Source of the DNA: Paraglomus occultum
Taxonomy: Eukaryota > Glomeromycota > Glomeromycetes > Paraglomerales > Paraglomeraceae
Length of the DNA: 11,652 bases
Direction: 5' to 3'
Assembly (NCBI GenBank): GCA_910592205.1
Contig: CAJVPJ010001182.1
Location: forward strand, 1 to 11,652
The translations under genes and the position numbers were made by a program. Shown here one piece after another: positions 1 through 8,337 of the stretch; the stretch's first letter is position 1; each line of letters starts with the position of its first letter. A model generated the notes under the pieces. The model searched no databases and was not told the origin of the DNA. It was given only the letters and a program-made list of their open reading frames with translations.

Positions 1-362
1 AAAGTACAATCAATTATCTTTAAATCGGTATAAAAATTGTTATGGCTTACATAGTAGATACGTACGATAGAGCTTTTGAAAAAATAGATTTTTCATATGT
101 TTTACTATGTGATCGGCGAAAATTACCCAGACTTTTGTCCAGTGAATGTACAAAACACTCTCTGGCCAACAAATGTAATCGCTTACTCTAGAATAAGCAA
201 AGATCGCAAGTCCACTGCTGCCATAAATATCCATCACACGACACGCCACAGACGATAAGAATGTTCAATAACAAACCAGTTGTCAAATAAAAATATATTA
301 TAAAGGCAACAATGCCCATTGTCAATTAATAACAGTCCCGACTCTCTCTGGTACACCAAATC

Positions 363-2639
363 TTATGTATCTCGTATACGCTCCCATTGCACTCGAAAGC
401 CTCTGCATTAACAAAGGAATTAATTTAGTCATTCCGACAGTTATAAAAATTAATAGTCCGCGCACTTTTAACATCCTACCTGTCTTTCCAGAATACTACA
501 TCACTCTGCCAATCCTTGTCATCCAAATCAGCTACAAATTTCCCGAAATTTTCATTGGTCCAGCCATGACTTTCATGTACCAGTTTAACAAATCGTTCGT
601 CATCTATTTTCTCTTTGCTAGCGAGAACTTTTGCTGCCAGGGAATCATAGAATTTCAATGCATGCAAAACCGACTTGATAATATCATTTGACTCGGCGTC
701 CGAATGGTATAAAATATCAATAACATTACGTTTCTGATGATAATTAAACAGATAATTTTCGTTCTAAAAAGCAAAGTATATTAACATAGGTGTGCAATAT
801 GATTTGGGGATATCAATAAACCATTTGTTACATCATACCGTGAGGACGCTTAGAGACCGTTGTATATCCTCGCTCCTGCGAAAAGCTTCCGATGCTGGCA
901 CTCCCAAACGCAATTTGACACTAATGGGACTCTTTCCCGGTTTAATCCATTCACCGAATCCAATTTCCCTATCCTTCAATTCATCCATAGTTGGAACTTC
1001 ACCCGTGTCAATATATTGTTTTGCAATCAGACTTAATTTAGCCTGATTGAGAATTTCAAATTGAGCAGCGTTCAAGAGTGACAGTGTCGCGTACAAGTTT
1101 GCTGGCACCAAGACGGAAAAACACGAAAACAGAAAGGCAGGGTCATGAGATATCGTGATCAGCCCTACGCCACATAACATTCTTTGAGGTTGCGTAGAAA
1201 CAGAGGGAAAATAGAATTTTCATGACTTGCGCAATTGTAGGTTCAAACAGTAATCGAAACAAAAATCAATACAATATTTCGTACAATATTCATACCCTAA
1301 CAGATGAGCGAAAGACATCTGCGCGTCGTCTTTGGCTACTATATCGCCGATATTACCAGACAACTATAAATACAAGTTTTGTCAATTCAAGTAATTCAAT
1401 AAAGCGCGGTCAGACACGGCACATACTCACTGCAAAGTTTCTTGTAAAGGCCATATGAGTAGCACCAAATATACTGTATTGAATACTTTCGAAAGCGTTA
1501 CCAAGAGAAGCCAAGGGTAAAAAAAGCGATGGTTTTGCTATGCATGTGCATAATTGCAAAAAATAGCCCACGACGGCAAACGTTTCACTGATCTACGATT
1601 CTCCCGAATGTATTGCACTGATTAGTTACGTGATTATAAGGTAGATGGACGTCAGATGTGCTCTTTAATTGCCTACCATTCTCCAAGTCTTTGGGTGCGA
1701 ATCAAACGAGTAAGCAAACCGTTTGATAAAGAACAGTTTCCCTATTTCTCCAAAGCCATCCTTAAGAACCCTATTGAAACCGATCAGAGTTGAGTTCAGG
1801 GTACCATAAACACACGATAATTATTCACGATAGATACCACTGTATGGCGACTGCCCCTGCCGCTGCTTCTGCTTGACCCAAACCAAGAGATGAAAGCATG
1901 GCTTGACTACACAGAACCCCTGTCTAGACAAAATCTCCGTTAATGATAATGATCGGGTGGAAAGTCAACAAGCTCTCTCTTTTTTTTTAACGAAATATAA
2001 AGCTCACAGATGATCCAATGAATGTTTCTGCAGCAAGCCATATATGAAATTTAGCGTAACATTCGTGGACTGTCTCTGGATAACTAAAAAGTGACGGAAA
2101 ATAAATATTAGTGTCTGAAATCAGCACCGGATACAGAGAGACAATAATGAAGCAGAAATTGATATACCCTACTGGCAGAAACATTGCACTTAAACTCTGC
2201 TTAATACTCCCAATGAAACTTGAAACAGGACCGCGCACTTCTGGAACGCCAGAATTAGACTTTTGCGGTTCCCATTGTCAGAGTAATGGAGACGAAGAAG
2301 CTTGGGGCGAGGTCTTTGAACTGGTTGGCGAGGAGTTGAGGCGGGGGCCAGTGCTGTAAATATACGCGTTCTCCCATATATGAGCTCGGTAAGTATGGGC
2401 TTATCTTTTGAGTCGGTTGTCGACTGGTTGTTGGTCCGAGATCCATTATTGGTCGTTAGTCGACGACGGAATATCTGGGAGCCTGTAGGTCGTGCGCATG
2501 ACGGTATTATTGATTTCGTTCTAGAATGAAATTGTATAGGCGTTCCTCGAAAAGTGTAAATATATTTTATTAAAAAATTCGAGTTTGAAATCAATTCAGC
2601 TTTTGAACGAAGAATGTTGTGGATACAACTTGATTGCAT
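363..2639 (-). CDS. RUS family (DUF647) membrane protein, ten exons
   Basis: Exons (minus strand): 2639-2366, 2240-2168, 2083-2008, 1923-1838, 1770-1677, 1592-1431, 1363-1296, 1181-839, 763-480, 402-363. Nine introns of 67-125 nt all have GT-AG ends, the phases match at every junction, and the sum is 1500 nt (499 aa plus TAA). Family signatures in order: FLPVGYPETV (about residues 112-121), TGVLCSQAML (142-151), WVLKDGFGEIGKL (170-182), a DSHPKTWRM segment (193-201), FGATHMAFTRNFA (243-255), GNIGDIVAKDDAQ (258-270), the hydrophobic GVGLITI stretch followed by ANLYATLSLLN (about 282-320), and a tryptophan-containing C-terminus (W.TENF-like, then QWERI). Plant RUS1/RUS2 act in UV-B response and vitamin B6 homeostasis; the fungal role is not known. 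Several hydrophobic stretches imply a membrane protein. The first 90 residues are rich in Ser, Arg and Asn and poor in acids, as in a mitochondrial presequence (inference). Least certain are intron 1 (125 nt, GTATAT donor, TTCCAG acceptor) and therefore the join at codon 92. Confidence 0.88.
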
Positions 2640-2880
2640 TTCGTGGAAAAAAACTAGTGGAGCGAAACTCTAAAAGATACTCGTGAATATTTATCTCGGA
2701 ATTCACATGATCTTTGAAATTTTTCTCCCCATAGAGATCCCCAGATTAATCATCTGATTTGATAATCTAATTCGATTATCTGAAATATGTATAACATACG
2801 CATCGCATACTCAGCTTGCCTTTTTTCAACTGGTCAAATTTTATGAAAATGAGTGTACATATACAAGGGGAAATACAAGG

Positions 2881-2934
2881 CAAATTAAAGGGGGCAAATT
2901 TAACTGTTAAATTTGCTCCCTTGAATTTAATTTG
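2881..2934. repeat. 54-bp near-perfect palindrome
   Basis: The inner arms are 2890-2904 (GGGGGCAAATTTAAC) and 2906-2920 (GTTAAATTTGCTCCC), which pair at 14 of 15 positions around a one-base loop; the single mismatch would be a G-U pair in RNA. The outer arms 2881-2889 (CAAATTAAA) and 2926-2934 (TTTAATTTG) pair perfectly, with a five-base bulge at 2921-2925. It lies about 240 bp upstream of the RUS start codon. It could be the end of a small inverted-repeat transposon, a cruciform or a transcribed hairpin. There is no clear target-site duplication. Confidence 0.7.
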
Positions 2935-3400
2935 TAGCTACCAAGTAATTTTATACAAACAGTAAAGGAATGCAAAACACCACCCAAATTGTGTTTATGG
3001 TTTACAAGTTGATACAGTTTATTAAAAAATTACAGAACACTTGATGATTGTGTCAATAGCCATTCAATATTTGTCAATAGCGATGGCATTTGTTCTCCTA
3101 ATAATGTAAGCAAGCGAGTAACAACAATACACTACAATTATCAACAGAATTTAAAGGATTCTGGGCCAGTCCATGACTGTTATAAAACGCGTGTTGCATT
3201 TATGAGAATGACATCAACCATAAGTATGTCAAGAAACTGCTCTCCCACGAATGAGTCGAAAACAAACGCACATAATAACGCTATTTAGATTTGCCTAAAT
3301 GAAAAAAAATTTTTCACAAGCTTCAAAGATGTACACGCAATTTGTTTATAAAAGAGCTTTAACGGAAACTGCTAAAGCAGCAAGTACATGATTAAAGTGA

Positions 3401-3464
3401 GATGCAAATAAATGTTAGAAATACAATTAATTTCGCTCCATTAAGCGAAAGATTGATTTGCATC
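3401..3464. repeat. Nested inverted repeat (two perfect stems)
   Basis: The outer arms GATGCAAAT (3401-3409) and ATTTGCATC (3456-3464) are perfect reverse complements. Inside them TTTCGCT (3431-3437) and AGCGAAA (3444-3450) form a second perfect stem with a six-base loop. Both stems share a common axis on the right side, so the sequence can fold as a long interrupted hairpin. No tail or box motif identifies a known RNA family, so it is listed only as a repeat. Confidence 0.55.
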
Positions 3465-4029
3465 AAGAAACATCTGCAGCGAGTTGTTGCTGTAATATCG
3501 TGATTATATCGCAAGGGTCAGATGAGAGGCGATCACTTGCCCGACAACCATTTATTCACCAACATTATTTCGAAGTTATCCTTTTCTGGTAGTTAATTGT
3601 CGTTGTTGGGCAATCCCCATCATATTTACTGAACAATAGTAAAAGTCGTTATAGCAAATCATACGCTGTGCTGTTCGTATTATATTTATAATGATTGTGC
3701 TGCCCAAGCTATGTATAAACAAGGTGTAACCTGGAGTTGTTACGTGTAAGCTCAGGAACAATGAATATAACAATCTCCTTATGTTCTCAAATAGGAATAA
3801 TACAACTCCTTGTTTTTGATCCCGTTTGTTAAAAGATGTTTGCATTCATGACGCTCGTTTTTCCTTGTAGCTTCGAGGCGTCAATTTCTCTTTCATACGG
3901 TTGAATTAGCGGGTCTGTTCAAACCGCTGTCTCAAGCTTCCTCTTTCGTTTTTCCTATACTCCCTAATACCAGCTCCCCGCCTTATCAATTAATTACGTA
4001 TCAAAAGTTAATATCGCATTCTATAATAT

Positions 4030-4266
4030 ATGTCAAAGTCAGAGTCTCAGGACTTCTACAACGATTCGCAATTCGTAGCGACATCCCCAAATACCTTTAA
4101 ACGGACTATAACAGAGCGATTCCATAATACTCGAGTTACCAGCACGAGTTCCCTGTTCCAAGACTCGAAAAATTTTGACGACGTGTCCGATCCTGTATTA
4201 AAAAGGGTCAACCAGGGAGCGATCGAAAACATAGAGAAATTGAGTGGAACGCATACTGCTAACAAA
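4030..4266 (+). CDS. N-terminal exon, probable cytosolic part of a broken LRR membrane protein
   Basis: From the ATG at 4030 the frame reads a polar, Ser/Thr/Asn-rich stretch of about 79 residues starting MSKSESQDFYND and reaching IENIEKLSGTHTANK near 4266. It has no signal peptide and no recognised domain. Natural protein-like composition ends near 4266. The frame runs on for 27 more codons to a TAA at 4348-4350, but those codons are the antisense of the N-cap exon. I infer that this exon belonged to the LRR gene: the inverted segment that follows supplies the membrane anchor and N-cap, and the LRRs at 4673 supply the C-terminus. Joining 4266 to the reverse strand at 4663 keeps the frame open into the anchor. 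As the window stands, the exon is cut off from the rest. It could instead be a separate small gene of 106 codons. Confidence 0.5.
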
Positions 4267-4672
4267 GCCGTGGTTTACTCACTCCAATCCATTTACAAAA
4301 TTCATTGTCCTTCATCCAGCCGGCCACGGTCTCTATTGAAGTCACGTTAACCGCATTGGCCCATATTCCTTTCAACACGCAAAAGTCTGTGATGTTGGGG
4401 GCCACCTCTGAACCACTGGCGCAGAAATCGCACGGAAATTGTTGTGGTTGCAAAGCAAAGGCGCTAAAGAATGAAATGCAAACGGCGCTTTTGATCTGGT
4501 CGGGAGAAGGACCAATATTGTTTGTGGTATCCGTGGAATTGACCAAGTTAAGGGGAGGCCGGAAAGATCGGACATCCAATGCAACCATGTTCCCGAGTAA
4601 TAAAAGTATTATAATAATTACACTAAGGCTAATTGTTCCAATATTTATGGATGTACTTTTTTCTTTTTGTAG
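4259..4672. repeat. Short inverted repeat flanking the flipped segment
   Basis: CTAACAAAG at 4259-4267 and CTTTTTGTAG at 4663-4672 are near reverse complements (the second reads CTACAAAAAG on the other strand). They lie at the two places where the coding strand changes. They could be microhomology used by an inversion. The match is short and A/T-rich, so chance is possible. Confidence 0.3.
4283..4663 (-). CDS. Membrane anchor and LRR N-cap exon, inverted relative to its gene
   Basis: On the minus strand this frame is open from 4687 to 4259. It reads a basic KEKS start, a hydrophobic helix around SLSVIIIILLLLGNMVAL, then a cysteine-rich domain with C-ISFF, PCDFC, DFCVLKGIW and WMKDNEFCKWIGV. 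The ending C-x-W-x-G-V after a D-x-x-x-L...W block is the usual LRR N-terminal cap of plant-type extracellular LRR proteins. A GTGAGT donor sits directly after CKWIG (4282-4277). There is no in-frame ATG ahead of the helix; the only ATG lies behind it, so the exon needs upstream coding sequence. No LRR exon follows on the minus strand, while LRR exons lacking a cap start at 4673 on the plus strand. The simplest reading is that this segment is flipped inside the gene. A separate divergent gene is the alternative, but it would have no start and no repeats. Confidence 0.55.
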
Positions 4673-5157
4673 AGTTCTTGGCAGCAATCAGCTCTCAGGC
4701 CCTATTCCCACTCTCCCGACAACCCTAACCACGTTGGACCTTAGTACCAATGCATTTTCGGGTTCGATTCCGACATCATTGACGCAAATAACAGGCTTAA
4801 CGTTCTTGTCCTTGGGGGCGAATTCATTGACCGGACCCATTCCGACTTCAATTACTCAGCTGACCAGTTTGACTGATCTGTCGCTCCAGAGTAATAAGCT
4901 TAGCGGTGGAATACCTGACGGTATCGGTAACATGAATATACTTACATTGTAAGTAAATCAACATTTGTTTGACGATTATCCAATGGGATGAATACAAACA
5001 TCATTACTTATCATCCTCTAATATTATTAGGAACCTGGCCTCTAATGCACTCACAGGCCAAGTACCGACGTCAGTATGTCAAAAAGCCTATAATACATGC
5101 GATCTTTCGCTGAACAATTTAACGTCTCCAATTAAATGTACTACTTGTCTTGTTTGA
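4673..5157 (+). CDS. Extracellular leucine-rich repeat protein, C-terminal exons
   Basis: Exons 4673-4948 and 5031-5157 are joined by an 82-nt intron (GTAAGT donor, CTAAT branch, TTAG acceptor). They encode about four and a half plant-type repeats of the pattern LxxLxLxxNxLxGxIPxxIxxL, for example LGSNQLSGPIP, LSLGANSLTGPIP and LSLQSNKLSGGIP. A short cysteine-containing C-cap follows (TSVCQKAYNTCDLSLNN, then CTTCLV and a TGA at 5155). No transmembrane segment or kinase follows, so the repeats would be exported or lie outside the membrane. The first exon has a strong acceptor (TTTTTCTTTTTGTAG, ending at 4672), so the gene must begin upstream, yet no cap lies on the plus strand there. The likely role is binding an extracellular ligand or protein; the partner is unknown. 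Exon starts at 4673 and 4675 are both possible. Confidence 0.8.
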
Positions 5158-6083
5158 TTGACAATAATGTATTTTAATATTACTGTATTCTTATTCACCA
5201 TTTACTGCATTAGTCAATATACCTTCTCGTTTTTTCGGTGCTTGTTAGTGTGCGCGGGGAGCAAGATCACTATTGTAATAATAAAATATTTCACTTGGGT
5301 GGGGCATAGGAGAACAAAATATCGTATGATAATGTGTTCCAACAGTGTAACGATGTTTACTATTAGAGGAATTCATTCTATAATACTGACTAGAGTCTGC
5401 ATCATCAGTCTTCCTATTGAAATCGTGCATGTTTTTTGACAAGAGGGCCGGTATCACATCTTCCTACGGAACTAACTATGGTATACAAGTTCTTGCGAAA
5501 ACGCTAATCATCCTCATACTTCTAGATGACTCTGAAATAATTGTATCGAGTCTTCGTAATAAAGGTAAGAAAAAAGGATCGCGAAATTACCATTACCAGG
5601 ATGACCAGCGACTGTCTCGAAAACTTTCGGATTAGAAAAAAACTGAGGATAGTACGTTAAGGCTGGATACTGGCCATGGTCTGCAAGCCATCAGCATGCT
5701 AGGATGAGTCACAATGGGGGCACTACAATAAACTGCAGTCAAACGACTAAAACTTGTATCTTTCAGGTTTTTTTGTTCAACGCAAAGTTGGACATTACGT
5801 TGAGGTGATCTCCAATGTTTTCATTGTCACAATATTTTAGGACACAGTGATCATAATTACGGAAATCCAGAAAACTTGGATCCATTGTTGAATATTCGAT
5901 CATTAACATTACTAAATGATTAGCACAATATTCTGTATTCAGTTTCTAGCCGCCCTGCCCTGCTTTGTCTCTCACACTTGTTAGTATACCTACAATTCTT
6001 GTCAGCTTTAACTGACACCATAAACTGTAGGTGTCTCTCTTGTTCCCATTCGTGATTGTATTTGCTAATGTCTACCAAGGAGA
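5158..6083. other. Region without a defensible gene
   Basis: Several short open stretches read like protein but I could not chain them into a gene. They are a minus-strand run at 5245-5457, polar and rich in Ser, Tyr and His, after a possible acceptor near 5463; a plus-strand run at 5438-5635 that is hydrophobic and then basic; and plus-strand runs at about 5840-5921 and 5923-6058 in one frame, separated by a TAG. The last could be an exon leading into the small gene at 6084 through a GTGTCT donor near 6053. No repeat or RNA gene was seen. Confidence 0.35.
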
Positions 6084-6513
6084 ATGTTAACCTTTCGGTT
6101 GGCAAAAGTGGTATGTGCGTGAAATTTCATCACATGCATAACGCTGATCTTAAAGTCACAAAATGTCGTCGGAAATAACGGGAAAGCCTGCTAATAATGA
6201 CGCCCGCTCCCTATTCATTTCAGCGATTGCCAAATCGCCTACATACAAAAGATGACACAGACGTGGTCTTCATCTTTTAATAATGATACGACTAACAACA
6301 ATAATAATGCGAGCATGCTTTTTTAGATCACGCCATCATTATCAGGGTTGGCCGTTCTCATTCGTGAGCTGTTATTTCTGTCGAACGAACGGTTTTTTGA
6401 TAGGGCCGTGTGTTTAAGTTTACAATATGTAATACTTTACTTGGTAAATTTATCATGTGAGATAAGGTTGATATCTTAATTAAAACAAGGGGCGTTTCAA
6501 GTTGGTTAGGTAG
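6084..6513 (+). CDS. Possible small four-exon gene, 63 aa, unknown function
   Basis: Proposed exons are 6084-6110, 6224-6262, 6327-6428 and 6490-6513 (192 nt, ending in TAG). All junctions are phase 0. Introns of 113, 64 and 61 nt have GT-AG ends; the first two contain CTAAT and CTAAC branch sites. The ATG lies just after an in-frame TAA. The product starts MLTFRLAKVRLPNRLHTKDD, basic and free of acids until residue 19 as in a mitochondrial presequence, and continues with a Leu-rich amphipathic part containing LAVLIRELLFLSNERFFDRA. I recognise no family. The second donor (GTGGTC) is weak, and without the last splice the frame ends a few codons later. The exons may be the 3' part of a longer gene that begins upstream. 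Confidence 0.33.
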
Positions 6514-6979
6514 TAAAATGGTATTTCAAAACGAGGAATTTGGAAGTGATGGACGTAGATTGGTCCGATAATGGTTACTATTTGTCATAACAGCAAACAG
6601 ACACTCAAAAAAGCTTGATGCCTGATTAAAATGAGCACATAATAATACTAGATAAAAAAGAAAGCCATACCGTTCTAGTCAAACGAGACTGGGTAGTTCC
6701 GCCTGTATATCATGATACTTACTTTTCTGTGGAAATTCCTAACCCTAAAACAGAAACATCTCACGATTTTTATAGAAATGAGAATGTGTATATAAGAGGA
6801 ATGAACGATGAAAAAAGGCGACAGTATAGAGTAACGAAATAGCAGAATATTTGCACGAATTGAAGCAAATACAAAGACGCAGTTTACATTTTCTTTGTTA
6901 AAATCATAGATCCTTTTACAAGCTTGAAATCGACATATCATTCGCTCTCCTCATACGCAAATTTCTATACATACTCGAG
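6514..6979. other. Intergenic, nothing recognised
   Basis: The DNA is AT-rich and lies upstream of the intronless gene at 6980, so it probably includes that gene's promoter. The only long frame, 6675-6941 on the minus strand, is rich in Ile, Phe, Cys and Arg as expected of antisense AT-rich DNA. I see no repeat, tRNA or exon. Confidence 0.4.
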
Positions 6980-7513
6980 ATGGACACTGCTTGCATACGT
7001 TCACCTACAGAACTTTCTTCAGCTCTTTTGACAAATGACGCACATGCCGATACTTCAATTCTGTTGCATTCTATTTCGCTGGCGACTCTAGTCTTTACAA
7101 TCATTGCTTCTGGTATTATCACGATCTGGAATCGGTACGTTATACACCAAACACCATTTACATGGCAAAAGTCATTTTCACATATACTAGGGATAGCTCA
7201 GGGAAGGCAACTGGAAACAAATCAGCGATCGATTGTTCGATCACTTCACTCCAGCCCTACACCATTACGCTCTATAATTACCACATCTCCACGGTCATCG
7301 CTCGCTTCTCGTGTGCACGATCAGCATAAGATTGAGCAACAAGAATTCACAAAGACGCCATCTCCCGGAATTAAAAATAGCAAGTTTAAAATGACTAGAG
7401 AGCACATGGCGAATGCCTCATTTGAAGAGAAATTCGGGCTCTTGTTACTCGGCATCGATGACGATGATTGGAGGGAAAGTCTGGGGTCATATTATTATGG
7501 GGACCGTGATTAA
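6980..7513 (+). CDS. Single-pass membrane protein, unknown family, 177 aa
   Basis: The frame runs uninterrupted from ATG (6980) to TAA (7511-7513). Residues about 26-50 form one hydrophobic helix (around SISLATLVFTIIASGIITIW). The 25 residues before it are short and uncharged enough to lie outside or in the lumen; a positive residue, NRYVIH, follows it, so the C-terminal 125 residues are probably cytosolic. That tail is Ser/Thr/Pro-rich and basic (SSPTPL, TTSPRSS, KTPSPG, possible phosphosites). It ends in a compact block, EEKFGLLLLGIDDDDWRESL, that looks like an acidic short motif. I do not recognise a family. The codon content and the long open frame support a real gene. An internal GTACGT...ACTAG pair (56 nt, about 7136-7191) could act as an intron but would shift the frame and remove the C-terminal block. 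Confidence 0.65.
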   Translation: MDTACIRSPTELSSALLTNDAHADTSILLHSISLATLVFTIIASGIITIWNRYVIHQTPFTWQKSFSHILGIAQGRQLETNQRSIVRSLHSSPTPLRSIITTSPRSSLASRVHDQHKIEQQEFTKTPSPGIKNSKFKMTREHMANASFEEKFGLLLLGIDDDDWRESLGSYYYGDRD

Positions 7514-8337
7514 GTGGAAATTAAAATTGGGGATGCGGGACATCACCATGACCAAGTGACATTTTTTTTCTTATAGACGTTGATATCTTTTTTATCATGC
7601 AGATTAAATTCCAGCTCTATTGATAAACCTAATTATTTCTTTGAATTCTTTGAGTGAAGGGCTAGACTTTTCGTAGACATGTTCTACCGGTGAAAGTCAG
7701 ATTATAGAAGACCCGGGTCAAGTGGAAAATAAACTGTTTTAATTACAACAATATTGCGAATGATTACGCTCTCGAGGGGTGGATGTAGGGGTGGATGTTA
7801 CTTGTCATATTATTATTATATGCCCACCGTAGTATAGGGAAAATAATTACTTAAAGAATACATCCAATCAGCTTTAGAAGTATTCGACAACTAATAAAAT
7901 GTCGGGGAAAATAGAAAGTTATCAAAGTATATCTAACATAGGAACAAAACCATTAACAACTAGAGTCTACCGCTTTTTTATATATAATGTGGACAATTGT
8001 ATGGAGAGAGGCTGATAAATAAATATAAAAAATGCTTTCCCGTAAGGTTGAATCAATTATTCGAGCAACACTGCCGTCAACTATATTTCCTGGTTATAGC
8101 TCTTTCTCTCTCAATGATCGAGTCCTTTTCCCCTACCATAAGGAAGACATTCTGTTCTATGTTTTGTGGTTCCCTGCTCATTATTTATAGCTGTCCTGGA
8201 TGACAGTAAGAAAGTTTTTGTTGTTGGGGACGCGAGTCAATGAATAATTACCGTATGTGTGGTGCACAAGCCGTCAAAACACTAGGGATTCGTTTCATCC
8301 AATAGCGTTATTTCCCTGACTGCTTGTCACCTGCCGA
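7514..8337. other. Intergenic region with weak open frames
   Basis: No supported gene. A plus-strand run at 7997-8203 lacks an ATG at its start. On the opposite strand a 34-codon frame from ATG at 8181 to TGA at 8077 has a balanced composition (MSREPQNIEQN) and a TATAAAT just upstream. I could not connect it to other exons. A tandem 11-bp repeat lies at 7776-7798. Confidence 0.35.
7776..7798. repeat. Two tandem copies of GGGGTGGATGT
   Basis: The 11-mer occurs at 7776-7786 and 7788-7798 with one base between the copies. It is G-rich in an AT-rich background. The meaning is unknown; it may be a small minisatellite or a protein-binding pair. Confidence 0.6.

Larger units (their letters stand above)
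2640..4029. other. Intergenic region between divergent genes
   Basis: The stretch separates the RUS gene start (minus strand) from the 4030 start (plus strand), so it should hold both promoters. It is very AT-rich. I see no exon chain. An 89-codon minus-strand open frame at 3576-3845 is rich in Ile, Leu and Tyr and shows no family pattern. The stretch holds the palindrome at 2881-2934 and the nested hairpin at 3401-3464, listed separately. Short imperfect AT-rich inverted repeats lie near 2750-2790, for example GATAATC and GATTATC arms six bases apart. Confidence 0.5.

Noticed and set aside
40-249. Minus-strand 69-codon frame downstream of the RUS gene
   Set aside because: It follows the RUS stop, has no domain and no confirmed splice partner. 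It could be an exon of a gene off the left edge, but nothing supports this.
833-1180. A separate secreted protein starting at the ATG at 1180
   Set aside because: The hydrophobic start is an internal membrane segment of the RUS protein; the upstream exons join in phase at 1181.
2255-2446. Minus-strand frame starting MDLGPTTS within the RUS gene
   Set aside because: It stops before the RUS domain and is out of frame with it; the overlapping frame from 2639 joins the domain in phase.
3576-3845. Minus-strand 89-codon frame
   Set aside because: Its composition fits AT-rich noncoding DNA, with no domain and no exon partners.
4056-4265. Minus-strand open frame that could follow the N-cap exon after a very short intron
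   Set aside because: The intron would be about 24 nt, the translation shows no LRR pattern, and the opposite strand has a better N-terminal exon.
4305-4672. Plus-strand frame that runs open into the LRR exon
   Set aside because: It has no ATG at its start, its composition is odd, and it is the antisense of the cysteine-rich N-cap exon.
4755-4775. GGTTCGATTCC, a perfect tRNA B-box sequence
   Set aside because: It lies inside a well-supported LRR exon, where it encodes Gly-Ser-Ile-Pro of the repeat consensus, and no A box or cloverleaf surrounds it.
5920-6105. Minus-strand 61-codon frame
   Set aside because: It has no ATG at its start or domain and overlaps a more coherent plus-strand exon.
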